A stretch of 64,000 bases of DNA from NCBI GenBank assembly GCA_043228905.1, contig JBHGNT010000016.1:2976001-3040000 (forward strand), written 5' to 3'. The position numbers were made by a program, and so were the translations under genes. The DNA comes from Azolla caroliniana. Lineage: Eukaryota > Polypodiophyta. Below, piece by piece: positions 36,816 to 46,365 of the stretch (within the stretch, counting starts at the first letter, position 1; the number at the start of each line of letters is the position of its first letter). A model generated the notes under the pieces. That model did not search any database, was not told the origin of the DNA, and was given only the letters and a program-made list of their open reading frames with translations.

Positions 36816-39800
36816 GTCCGGCCAAAATAGGAGCCATTTGGTTGGACCATCCTAGTTATGTAGAGTCAGTACCTAGTTGTGGTTCCATTTCATCAAATCA
36901 AGTTAGTAGAGTTTTTTCTGCACAAGTCGAGCTTAGCACATCTACAGGTCATCGCGCCCTAGCCTCTGCCCTCCTAGATTCCGGAGCCAATTCTTGTTTC
37001 ATGGATCGCGAGTTTGCATTGACTCAAAACATCATCTTGAAAAAACTCCCAAACCCAGTAGCTGTAGGAGTCATCGATGGTCGCCCTATAGCATCAGGAG
37101 ATATAGTCGAAGAGTCTGAACCAATTCGTGTAGTCCTAGGTAATTTGGCTAGTGTCATCTCATTTAACATCATTAGTAGTCCGGAGCACTCTCTAGTTCT
37201 TGGTCTTCCTTGGTTTGAGTTACATAACCCAACCATTGATTGGAGAAAAAGAACTATTGAAGAGGTCACCGTACAATCCAAGTCTCTTGAAGCTCCAACT
37301 AAGGATCTAGGATCCCCCACAATTTCAACAATCTCTATACATCAATTACGAGAGGATGGAAGAAAGGAAGACATGATGGTATTTGCGGTTTTAGCAACTC
37401 CCTCATCTAGCTCACAAGAATTGGGGGTCCAACTACCAAAGAAGTACATAGAATTCTCCGATGTGTTCGATAAGGTGAAGGCTAATAGACTACCAGAGCA
37501 TCGACCATATGATTGCCCAATTGATTTGCAGCCAGGAAAAGAGCCTCCATGGGGACCAATTTATAATCTTTCGCCCACGGAGTTAGAGGTTCTTCGAGAA
37601 TATATCAATGAGAACTTGGCAAATGGTTTTATCCAACATTCAAAATCTCCTGCTGGTGCACCCATCTTTTTCGTTAAGAAGAAAGATGGTACGCTTCGTA
37701 TGGTCGTGGATTATCGAGGCTTGAATAAAGTGACCGTTAGAAACCGATATGCTCTCCCATTGATCTCAAGCCTTCTAGAACGCCTCAGTGAAGCAAAGTA
37801 TTTCACGAAGTTAGATCTTCGAGGTGCCTACAACCTTGTTCGAATTCGTCCTGGGGATGAATGGAAGACGGCGTTCCGCACTCGCTATGGTCATTTTGAG
37901 TACACAGTGATGCCTTTTGGCCTCACGAATGCACCAGCAGTCTTCCAACATATGGCGAATGATATTTTTCGAGACTTCCTCGATATCTTCATCATTGTTT
38001 ACCTGGATGATATCTTGATCTACTCAAAAACTCAAGAAGAACATGATATACATGTTCGCCAAGTTTTGCAACGGCTACGAGAGTATGGTCTCTATGCAAA
38101 ATTGGAGAAGTGTAGTTTCGACCAACGTCAAGTGGAGTTTTTGGGGTACATAGTCTCTTCAAATGGCATCTCTATGGATCCATCAAAGGTTCAAACAATT
38201 TTGGATTGGCAAACACCACAGTCCGTGCGAGATGTGCAATGTTTTTTGGGGTTCGCAAACTTTTATCGCAAGTTCATCAAAGACTATTCAAAAATTGTGT
38301 TGCCCCTCACTCAACTGACGCACAAGAATCGATCATTTGTATGGAGTATAGATGCGAACTCTGCATTTGAGGGTTTAAAGCAAGCATTTACATCCGCACC
38401 AATCTTAATCCATGTCGATCCAATGAGGCGCTTTATACTTGAAGCTGATGCATCGGATTTCGCACTCGGAAGTGTACTATCCCAAATTGGTGATGATGGT
38501 GAACTGCACCCGGTGGCTTTTCACTCACGAAAATTTGAAGCCGCAGAAATCAACTATGAGATTCACGACAAAGAGCTTCTTGCCATTGTGGATTCTTTTC
38601 AACAATGGCGTCATTTTCTGGAGGGTTCTTCTGAGCAGATTATTGTCTACAATGATCATAAAAATCTAACATACTTTCAAAGTGCTCGAGTCTTGAATCG
38701 ACGACAAGCTCGTTGGGCGCAGTTCTTAACTCGTTTCGATTTTGTAATTCTATATCGCCCTGGGATGCAACAAGGAAAAGCAGATGCTTTATCTAGACGT
38801 TCGTATATGGAACTTCAACCTGGAGAGGCCGCATTTGAAAGCCAAAAGCAAATCCTCTTAGGTCCTGATCGTCTACGAATAATGGCAATGCATACCATCA
38901 ACACACTGGGAGATTCAAGGCTTCTTGATTCCATTCGTGAGCAGATTGCGACTGATGCGTTCGCCCAAGAGGTTTTGAGCCATATTATCCCAAATCGTGC
39001 ATCTAGCTCCCAAACTCAAAATCCTCGTCTAGACTACACCCAGTTTAGTTGGCATGATGGGTTACTTTTTCGACAAACTCTCTTGTATGTGCCTGACGGT
39101 CCTTCTCGACTCAAAGTCATGCAACAATGTCATGACACACCAATGGCGGGACACTTCGGCATCCACAAGACTTTTGAGTTGATTTCTCGCCGATATTGGT
39201 GGCCACGGCTTCGCCATTTTGTTACGGATTATGTTCGTAGTTGTGATACATGTTGCCGATCAAAAAAGCCTCGACATCATCCATATGGCTTATTACAGCC
39301 AATGCCTATTCCGGAGAGCCCATGGAAATCTATTTCCTTGGACTTTATTACGGATCTTCCACCTTCCAAGGGATTTGATTCGATTCTCACTGTTGTCGAT
39401 CGTTTTACGAAGATGGCACATTTCCTTCCATGCACAAAGACCATTACTAGTCAAGAGACAGCTGATTTACTCATGCGGGAGGTGTTTCGCCATCATGGTC
39501 TTCCGGATGATATTATCAGTGATCGGGGTCCCCAATTCATCTCGAAATTTTGGCGGCACATGTTCAGACTCTTACATACTTCTTGTAAACTCTCTTCCGG
39601 CTACCATCCAGAGACTAATGGGCAGAGTGAGCGCACCAACCAAACAGTCGAGCAATATCTACGTTGTTTTGTCAACTATCAACAAGATGATTGGGTGGAT
39701 TTACTACCTTTGGCAGAATTTGCTTATAACAACTCCGAGCATTCTTCTACTGGATATTCCCCATTTTTTGCAAACATTGGGTACCATCCTCGTTGGACGA

Positions 39801-40279
39801 TGCTTGAACATCCTGAACTCCCAAAAAACCCAGCTGCTGAAGATCGGCTCACTCGACTCCAAGAAGTTCAGGATATGCTTTTGCATCATTTATGTGAAGC
39901 CCAAAACACTCAAAAGAAGATTGTTGACCGTCATCGGCGTGATTCATCGACTACATTTCAAGTAGGCGATCGTGTATGGCTCTTACAAGGTAGCATTAAA
40001 ACGACCCGACCTTGCTACAAATTGGATTATCAACGTTTTGGCCCATATGTCATAAGTGGTAAGATCAATGATGTGACATTTCGTCTTGATCTTCCTCCTC
40101 ATATGCGTCTTCACCCGGTCTTCCATGTATGTCTTCATGACATTCATCTTGGCGAACCAGGAATCGAACCCATAACCTCTTGGTTTACATATTGTACTTT
40201 AACCATTGTAATAACATATGTGAGATGTAATCATAATAATTATATGTTTAGTTATTACGAGATATTTAGAACATTCTAG
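36809..40279 (+). CDS. Gypsy Pol (protease-RT-RNase H-integrase)
   Basis: The frame is open from 36779 and has no ATG near its start, so expression by frameshift from Gag is likely. Numbering from 36842: protease DSGANS (about 45); RT with DYRGLNKVT, KLDLRGAYN and catalytic YLDDIL (about 387); RNase H EADASDFALG (about 535); integrase zinc finger (about 775-825); a DD35E core in LDFITD, SDRGPQF and NGQSER; and the GPY/F module RFGPYVISG. PR-RT-RH-INT order is Ty3/gypsy. After HPVFHV the frame runs into LTR sequence and stops at 40279, so the normal C-terminal tail and any chromodomain are missing. All catalytic residues are present. Confidence 0.93.
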   Translation, partial: RISPAKIGAIWLDHPSYVESVPSCGSISSNQVSRVFSAQVELSTSTGHRALASALLDSGANSCFMDREFALTQNIILKKLPNPVAVGVIDGRPIASGDIVEESEPIRVVLGNLASVISFNIISSPEHSLVLGLPWFELHNPTIDWRKRTIEEVTVQSKSLEAPTKDLGSPTISTISIHQLREDGRKEDMMVFAVLATPSSSSQELGVQLPKKYIEFSDVFDKVKANRLPEHRPYDCPIDLQPGKEPPWGPIYNLSPTELEVLREYINENLANGFIQHSKSPAGAPIFFVKKKDGTLRMVVDYRGLNKVTVRNRYALPLISSLLERLSEAKYFTKLDLRGAYNLVRIRPGDEWKTAFRTRYGHFEYTVMPFGLTNAPAVFQHMANDIFRDFLDIFIIVYLDDILIYSKTQEEHDIHVRQVLQRLREYGLYAKLEKCSFDQRQVEFLGYIVSSNGISMDPSKVQTILDWQTPQSVRDVQCFLGFANFYRKFIKDYSKIVLPLTQLTHKNRSFVWSIDANSAFEGLKQAFTSAPILIHVDPMRRFILEADASDFALGSVLSQIGDDGELHPVAFHSRKFEAAEINYEIHDKELLAIVDSFQQWRHFLEGSSEQIIVYNDHKNLTYFQSARVLNRRQARWAQFLTRFDFVILYRPGMQQGKADALSRRSYMELQPGEAAFESQKQILLGPDRLRIMAMHTINTLGDSRLLDSIREQIATDAFAQEVLSHIIPNRASSSQTQNPRLDYTQFSWHDGLLFRQTLLYVPDGPSRLKVMQQCHDTPMAGHFGIHKTFELISRRYWWPRLRHFVTDYVRSCDTCCRSKKPRHHPYGLLQPMPIPESPWKSISLDFITDLPPSKGFDSILTVVDRFTKMAHFLPCTKTITSQETADLLMREVFRHHGLPDDIISDRGPQFISKFWRHMFRLLHTSCKLSSGYHPETNGQSERTNQTVEQYLRCFVNYQQDDWVDLLPLAEFAYNNSEHSSTGYSPFFANIGYHPRWTMLEHPELPKNPAAEDRLTRLQEVQDMLLHHLCEAQNTQKKIVDRHRRDSSTTFQVGDRVWLLQGSIKTTRPCYKLDYQRFGPYVISGKINDVTFRLDLPPHMRLHPVFHVCLHDIHLGEPGIEPITSWFTYCTLTIVITYVRCNHNNYMFSYYEIFRTF

Positions 40280-40656
40280 ATTATTCTAGAATGTTCTTGA
40301 ATATTTCATGATTATATTTATTATTATTATTATTCATAAATATCTAAAATATTCTAGAACATTCTAGAATACTCCATAAGGGCCTATAAATAAGAGTCCA
40401 TACACTCATCACAACTCATTCGGTTCAACACCAGTCTTTAGCCCTTAGCCTACTCCTTGTAATCTTCTTTCTCATAATATAATCGCATTCCCATTTCTTA
40501 TCTCTCACTTATACTTTTCTCTCTCTCGCACTCTCTCCCTCTTTCACTCTCTTTCTATCACTATCGTTATCTCTACCGCTCTCGCCATCTCTATCGTTAT
40601 CGTTATCTCTATCGCCATCGCTCTCTCTCTCTGCTTCCTACTCAAGAGTCACGACA
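40130..40656 (+). repeat. 3' LTR of gypsy element
   Basis: It matches the 5' LTR with one substitution over 522 bp (40135-40656). A TGTC start at 40130 is possible. The 5'-terminal 27 nt of the other LTR are lacking, and pol coding sequence lies immediately upstream with no purine tract. Confidence 0.85.
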
Positions 40657-40657
40657 A

Positions 40658-41995
40658 CATCCTCCCGTCTCTGCGCCCTTGCGCAATGACTTCGCCCTCA
40701 TCCTCAATGAAGCACCCGAGGTGCGTAAACCGCACCTGCATCCCCTGGTCGACAATCTGACCGACGGACACCAGGTTCTTCGTGATTGTCGGAACGTGTA
40801 ATACGTTCATCAACTTCCCTTTCTGTCCGACGTGGCTTAGAGGGACTTCTCCGATGTGCACAATTGGGTGAGTGTCGTCTCCGGTTTCGACTACTCCTGG
40901 TTGATCCGGTTTCTCCAGAAAGGAGAACCACTCTTTGTGGCTCGTCATGTGGTTTGACGCGCCGGAATCAACATACCACACTTCCTCCGTTTTGGAAGTG
41001 GTCTTCTTCATTGAGTTTGCCTTGTGATTCATCACCAAGGCTGGCCCCTTACCGGCCTTTCCGGTTCCGGATCCTCCTGATCCGTTTGCGTAGTGCGAGT
41101 TTTGCCGGCCATCCTTACCGGTCTTGCCGGATCCAGATTTGTCCGAATCGGTACGCTTTCTCCAGCACTCGCTTTCCCTGTGGCCTTTTTTGCCACAGTA
41201 CCAGCATTCCGTAGCGGATTTGTCTTGCCGGCCTCCGGCACCGCCTTGACTCCCCCTGCTTGTGGAAGTCCCGGAACTGCTGTCGACACACTCATAGTGC
41301 CTCCGTTCCTGCTCTTGCCGGCTGCCTCCATTGCGTGCCGACCCACCTCTTCCACCACGCCCATAGTGCCGATCCGTTCCCATGTACAACATTCGGCTAT
41401 CCGGGGATGCACTGGTAGATGCACCGGCGTGGTTCTCCTCTACAAGGAGCATCGACTGTAAGTCGAAGAATGAGGGGGTATTCTCCCTTGTACACACCGC
41501 AGTCCGGAACGCTCCGAACTTGGACGCCAGGCCTCCGAGACATACCTGCACCATCTCGTCTTCCTCTACGGTAACATTGATAGAGGCGAGTGAGTCGCAA
41601 ATCTCCTTTATCCGGCCCGTGTAGTCTGCCACGGACATGTTCTTCTGTCGAACATTGCTCAACTCCTGTCTGAGTTGCAGCTTCCAGGCAGTGGTGCTTG
41701 CGGCGAAAACCTTTTTCAGGTTCCCCCAAGCATCCTTCGGTGTCTTGGCGTCACGGATGTGGCTGAGCAGCTGATCGCCGACACTGGATGCGAAGCAGTA
41801 CATCACCCTGCTTGCCGCCTATTCCCATACCGGGAAGTCCTTGTGTGCCGAGTCTGGCGCCGCATCATTCGCTCCTTCGACATAACTCCAGTACCCGTGT
41901 CCAAGCAGGTACTGGTGCATCTTGTAAGACCAGGATGCGTAGTTGCTCCTGTTGAGCTTTTCCACCGGGAGCGACGTAGCCATGCCTCTATCCAT
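40658..41995 (-). pseudogene. Copia B gag-protease and start of integrase
   Basis: The minus-strand frame runs from ATG 41995 (MDRGMATS), with one in-frame TAG (41819-41821) in the early gag region. Gag carries LQLRQELSNVRQKNMS and an intact zinc knuckle CWYCGKKGHRESEC. Protease has DSGASNH near 40960. The frame is then cut by the gypsy insertion and resumes at 35052 in the same phase. It is clearly related to copia A but with a complete knuckle. Confidence 0.92.
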
Positions 41996-42077
41996 GTCTT
42001 CTACTGTGTCTGTTTTCGACCTGTTAGGGTTTTCTTCTCAAGAGTAAATGTCTGCAGCAGAGGTTCTCAACCCTCAC

Positions 42078-42089
42078 GCTCTGATACCA
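42078..42089 (-). promoter_or_regulatory. Primer binding site of copia B, initiator tRNA-Met
   Basis: The minus strand TGGTATCAGAGC abuts the 5' LTR. Confidence 0.95.
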
Positions 42090-42131
42090 TGTAAACGTAA
42101 GTGTTTGCGGAAGCGTAAAACAGAGAACAAC

Positions 42132-42176
<45 letters not shown>

Positions 42177-42507
42177 GCAGAACACAATTTCAAAATTATA
42201 TCGAGACTCTGTACTACACATTGTGCTAAGTAGCACTATTTATACAAGTCCTCTTGGGACTGACAGAAGTACCATGTACTTCAATGCTCACACGAGCATC
42301 TGACACTTACTACGAGACTATAGATACCTAGTAGTCTATCCTATTCTAGGCTTCCGATTGGACTGCCGGTTACGGATTGCACCCGGCCTCCACTGCTTGC
42401 CGGTTCGGTTGCTCACCGTCATACCGATCCGCTTCGCTCGATCCGTCTCGCTTACCGGCTCCGACTTATTCAGCCGATCCGGCTCCGGTTGAGCTTGCCG
42501 CTCAACA
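42090..42507 (-). repeat. 5' LTR of copia B
   Basis: 418 bp. It differs from 30957-31368 at about four bases and in the length of an AGAC/GACA microsatellite (about 42140-42175). Confidence 0.93.
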
Positions 42508-42577
42508 CTTCTGCTGCTTAACGTAACCATATAATTAGTCTCTAATTAACCTTAGTTAATTACCTAATTACTTAACA
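42508..42577 (+). repeat. 3' LTR of copia A, second part
   Basis: Matches 27387-27456, ends CTTAACA, and is followed by the target duplication ttgtt. The first five bases are the copia B target duplication. Confidence 0.93.
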
Positions 42578-42619
42578 TTGTTCATGCCCCTCAATCTCTT
42601 GTTTCTCGCAGGGGGGAAA

Positions 42620-42800
42620 TGTGGTGTGCATGTGCTCCTTTGTGCCACCCTTTTAGCTCACCCTTTTTAGGATGCACGTACCCAAGTTGAACCACCCTTT
42701 TAGCACACCCTTTTTAGCCAAGCCAACCCAAATGGGTCCCGTTGTATCAACTATAAATTGATTAAGTAGATTGGTTTTGATCTCTTATGTGCATTTCACA
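42620..42800 (+). repeat. 3' LTR of outer element
   Basis: 181 bp, TGTGGTGTGC...TTTCACA, preceded by a purine tract. Confidence 0.9.
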
Positions 42801-44258
42801 ATATCGATCTGCTCAACTATAATGCAAGACCCATTGATAAAAAATGGTGATGGATGGATGGACCATATCATTGCTCAAAAATCAATCTACTCCATTGTGG
42901 CGCGAGACCCATTGAGAAAAAACTCACAATTGATTGAACCACATTGTTACTCAAAATCGTTGATATGAATTGGCCTTTCGGGGAGGTTGAAGCAAGGCAC
43001 TTGGGGTATTAACAAGGACATAGGGAGAAATGACGAGAAGTTTGGGGCATCTTCGAGCTTTTCTATAAGCTCAATGCTATGTAATGTATTTATTCAGTTA
43101 AACTTTGAACAAGTATCACACTGATTTTGATTGCCCATTCTACATTTCAGATAGATTATAAAGAAGAATTGTTTCGTTTCAATATGTATAATGCACTTAA
43201 TTTAGGGTAAGAAATGTGTTTTTAGGCCTAAAGTAAGACAAAGGAGTGTGTGGTTTGGGAGGATGTTTAGGTTTTAGGGATCTTGTATTCTTGATCTGTT
43301 TGCAAACTTGGTCGTAATAGATCACGAATATTAGATTCCAAAGGAAAATGTCAAAATCTAAAACTATCACTTCCTTAGCTCCCCCTAAGCCTAGAACCAT
43401 AATAATTTTTTGATCATCTGTCATTGAGCCCCACCCCTCTATGTCGATCTAATATCTACTCTTATAACAAACAACACATGCATCATAGAAATGTCATTAA
43501 ACCTAGTGTTTCTCTCGAGGCATTAGTTTTCCACCTTAATGTTTTCTCTTCTATTGTTAGTGTTCCTTACATTAGCTTTTGATTTCTATCATCTAAACTT
43601 TGAAGAAAGTTATTCATAATTTGTCATGAGACAGAATTTCCTCAAATTTGAATTCCCAAGTTAATGATAAACTTGGCCATCAATTTATTGGGACATGTTC
43701 TCTTCTCACATAAGTTTATATATGAATTCTAGGTCTTTGAACGTGAAACAACCATTTCACCGATGTGTGTGACATTGGAATGTTGAGGATAACTTCCAAA
43801 ACAATGAGGAAAACCAACATTCTTGTCTAGGCACATTGGATCATAACCCAATAGACAAATATCATCTCAGTATGTGAGTGTAAGATCATTTGCCATAGCA
43901 ATGTTATGTCGATAACCATTCACCATATCAATGCATCAATCCCATAATATTCATGGTTAATAATGGCAATGCAAGGTAGTTAGAGGATACATGTATGTAA
44001 ATATGCAATTATGTTCTTATTTGAATTAATTTCTATAATAATGAGTATTTACATCAAGCACACATATGTTAAGACATTTTGGACTTTCCATGAACCAAGC
44101 CTAAAGAATCATACATATGAAAATCAATATAGTGTATTACCTATATGATAGCCAACTTGATTTAGTTGATAACTTGGAGAGGTTCAATGTTAGCAACAAC
44201 TATCTTTTATACACTCACATTAGCATTAAATATATTAACTCTAGCTTACTCTCTCTCT

Positions 44259-44625
44259 TGCTTACTCTAGTGGTAAGTTCATAGACGACTAATCTTGGGT
44301 CTTGGGTCAAGTGTCCGATTTTGACACCTCTCTAGCTTGCCCTAGTGGTAAGTTCTTAGACGACTAATCTGGAGCCTTGGGGTCAAGCGTCCGACTTGAA
44401 CAACTCTCTAGCTTACCCTAGTGGTAAGTTCTTAGACGACAAATCTTGGGCCTTGGGATAAAGAATCCTACTTTAACACCACCTCTCTAGCTTGCCCTAG
44501 TGGTAAGTTCTTAGACGACGAATCTTGGGCCTTGGGATAAATGTGTTAGCTTACCCTAGTGGTAAGTTCTTAGATGACTAATCTTGGGCCTTGGGGTCAA
44601 GCGTTTGACTTTAAAACCTCTCTAT
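44259..44625 (+). repeat. Tandem array of tRNA-sized units (five copies)
   Basis: Units start at about 44259, 44335, 44411, 44490 and 44548 (76, 76, 79 and 58 bp apart). Each has gcttRccctagtggtaagtt (A-box-like), then atcttgggccttggg. Three carry a B-box-like ggtcaaGYGTcc or a variant. Spacing and boxes resemble tRNA or SINE heads repeated in tandem. Confidence 0.65.
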
Positions 44626-44669
44626 TACACCATATTTTCCTTAATTTACTAGTTACCATTGAGGAATGT

Positions 44670-44733
44670 AGGGTTTGAACACATAACCTTCTAGTCTCTA
44701 TTTAACCACCTTACCAATTAAACTACATGCTCT
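44670..44733 (-). repeat. tRNA-like SINE head
   Basis: The minus strand reads GTAGTTTAATTGGTAAGG (A-box-like) and ends GTGTTCAAACCC (B-box-like). Confidence 0.45.
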
Positions 44734-45006
44734 CTTTTTTACTTTATTTTATAACTAATGTAATGCCTTTCATTACAAAATAAAACACTACCGTGACTAA
44801 CTCACAACAAACTTTAGAGCTTTAGGTACCAAGGTCTATTAGATTTTGGGTGGTTAGAAAGTATAGAGCATTGTGGTATGATTTGTCATCACTTTGGATA
44901 TCCAATTGAGGTGGAAATCTCTCGTGTGAAACTTATTAAGTGGGTAGTTAAAAAATAGAGGATAAATTTATTATTGGAGGTCTCAATCCTGACCTTTTCT
45001 TGTATG

Positions 45007-45008
<2 letters not shown>

Positions 45009-45055
<47 letters not shown>
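45009..45055. repeat. (TC)n microsatellite
   Basis: About 23 uninterrupted TC dinucleotides immediately upstream of the LINE pseudogene. Confidence 0.95.
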
Positions 45056-45058
<3 letters not shown>

Positions 45059-45084
45059 AAATGCATCACGAAATGTAGTTCAAA

Positions 45085-46365
45085 GAAAAAATGGTTCAAT
45101 AAAGAATGTCATGAAGCTCGAAAGCGCCTTATGATTTTGGATGTAGTTAAGGATAAAGAAAATTATCAAAAGCATTTGCATGAATACAAAAGGCTTATTC
45201 AAAGAAAGAGAAGAATATGGGAAGTTACTCAACAATTCTCCAAACACAAGAGAAAGCACGTGCATGTGCTAAATTTTGGGGAAATCTAAAGGGGAAACGT
45301 GTTGAGAGTTATGATAACTAAACGCTTCTTGACTTGTCTATGCATTGTAAGAATCTATATGAGCTATCTCTTGTCAGAAATATGATGTGTTATAGTTCTC
45401 TTCCACATAGGTTTCCCTTCTTTATAATCGAATATATATGCCATAGGACTTAAGAAATTGACCTCTCGAAAGGCAAACAATCTTCAATGTATAAAGGTTG
45501 AAATGCTCAAATGGACGGGAAATGAAGCACATGCATGGATAAGTGATATGTTTAATCATGCCTTGCAACATGGTATGCCATACGATTGGATTACAAATTG
45601 GATCAAACCTTTACATAAAGGAGGAGATGTAAATAGTGTAAACAACTATCAAACCATCATGGTTGACTCACTAATGGCAAAACTATTTGGATGTATAATG
45701 GAATCAAAGATAAGTGCATGGGCTAAAAAAAATGGTAAGAGAGCTTATGGATAAGTTGGCTTTCAAAAACACCATAGCACCATTGATCACCTTGTCAACC
45801 TTCAAGTATTAATGGAGGAAAGTCACCTTGGAGGTAAAGGTTTATATTGTTGCTTCGTGGACTTTAAGAAAGCTTTTGATATGGTACCTCTTGAGCATCT
45901 TTGGAGGCGAATGGAAGAACTCGAGGTGCCAAGTGAATATATGCTTGCAATCTTCCAAATATATGAGAAGGTTATATGGTGTGTGCGTATGAGCAATAAA
46001 CTTTCTGATATTTTCAATAGCACTATTGGTGTTAAACAAGGATGCCCACTCTCACCAACTTTATTTGGTCTATGGTCTATGCATTGATGAATTGGAAGAA
46101 ATGGTTGCCAAGTTTGCAAAATGAAGGTGTTAAAGAAGTTGCAATTGGGAATGTTGTCATTATGCTTTTGCTATATACGGATGATGTAGTGCTTTTTGCA
46201 AATACATTAGGAGATGCGCAAAAGCTTATGAAGGCATTAGAAAAAATTTGCTTGCATACTAAATTAAGTGTCAATAGCTCTAAAACAAAGATTATGCTTG
46301 TGAAGAGCCAAAAAAAAAGACAACATCAAGAGTCGCTACTCACTTTCACACGTATCACATGAAAT
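45085..46365 (+). pseudogene. LINE reverse transcriptase pseudogene
   Basis: The translation shows KKWFNKECHEARKRL (pre-RT region, 45089), YCCFVDFKKAFDMV (45850), TIGVKQGCPLSPTLFGL (46025) and LLLYTDDVVLFANT with the catalytic YxDD (46170). Stops lie at about 45289 and 45752, and a frameshift at about 46075 breaks it. It is more complete than the fragment at 2929-3870 and belongs to a different subfamily. No 5' UTR, endonuclease or poly-A end is seen. Confidence 0.85.

Larger units (their letters stand above)
35054..40656 (+). mobile_element. Ty3/gypsy element with Tf1-like self-priming layout, very young
   Basis: It lies between perfect target duplications acatc (35049-35053, 40657-40661) inside the integrase region of copia B, with TGTC...GACA termini, and is 5,603 bp long. 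Gag (35688-36815) and Pol (to 40279) are intact and in different frames. The LTR parts that can be aligned (35081-35602 and 40135-40656, 522 bp each) differ at one base. No TGG-type tRNA primer site follows the 5' LTR; an 11-nt self-complementary site is present instead. No purine tract precedes the 3' LTR, and Pol ends right after the GPY/F module, so this copy probably lost its 3' end including any chromodomain. Confidence 0.92.
30957..42507 (-). mobile_element. Copia element B, interrupted by a gypsy element
   Basis: LTRs 42090-42507 (5') and 30957-31368 (3') run on the minus strand with TG...CA ends. The target duplication is cttcc (30952-30956) against cttct (42508-42512), one mismatch, inside the 3' LTR of copia A. 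The PBS complement is at 42078-42089 and the purine tract at 31369-31380. Without the gypsy guest it is about 5.9 kb. It has gag, protease, integrase, RT and RNase H plus a C-terminal extension. The LTRs differ at about four bases plus length changes in an AGAC microsatellite. Confidence 0.93.
27016..42577 (+). mobile_element. Copia element A, lacking RT and RNase H, interrupted by copia B
   Basis: The 5' LTR is 27016-27456. The 3' LTR (30581-30956 plus 42508-42577) is split by element B. A perfect 5-bp target duplication ttgtt lies at 27011-27015 and 42578-42582. The PBS is TGGTATCAGAGC (27457-27468) and the purine tract tgagggggtg (30571-30580). Without its guest it is about 4.0 kb. It keeps gag, protease and integrase but goes from integrase straight to the purine tract, so it could move only with proteins from a relative such as B. 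The LTRs differ at about 7 of 441 sites. Confidence 0.92.
25833..42800 (+). mobile_element. Outer non-autonomous LTR retroelement (TRIM-like), interrupted
   Basis: LTRs 25833-26028 and 42620-42800 (TGTG...CACA) are flanked by a 4-bp repeat atat (25829-25832, 42801-42804). The PBS at 26032-26047 and a purine tract aggggggaaa at 42610-42619 are in the correct positions. Removing the nested elements leaves about 1.4 kb. The internal sequence (26048-27010, 42583-42609) codes for nothing recognisable and contains three 107-bp repeats. Size and lack of genes fit a TRIM. The LTRs differ by a 15-nt indel and a few substitutions, so this is the oldest layer of the nest. Confidence 0.85.
42801..45060. 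other. Intergenic spacer
   Basis: No gene is recognisable. 42801-42960 contains two loose copies of a phrase around gacccattgaKaaaaaa that also resembles 25755-25830 on the other side of the nest, so the pre-insertion locus was itself repetitive. The tRNA-like array (44259-44625) and a tRNA-like head (44670-44733) are listed separately. Confidence 0.5.

Noticed and set aside
39219-39965. 248-residue second frame inside gypsy pol
   Set aside because: Overlaps the integrase core in a different frame and has no recognisable domain.
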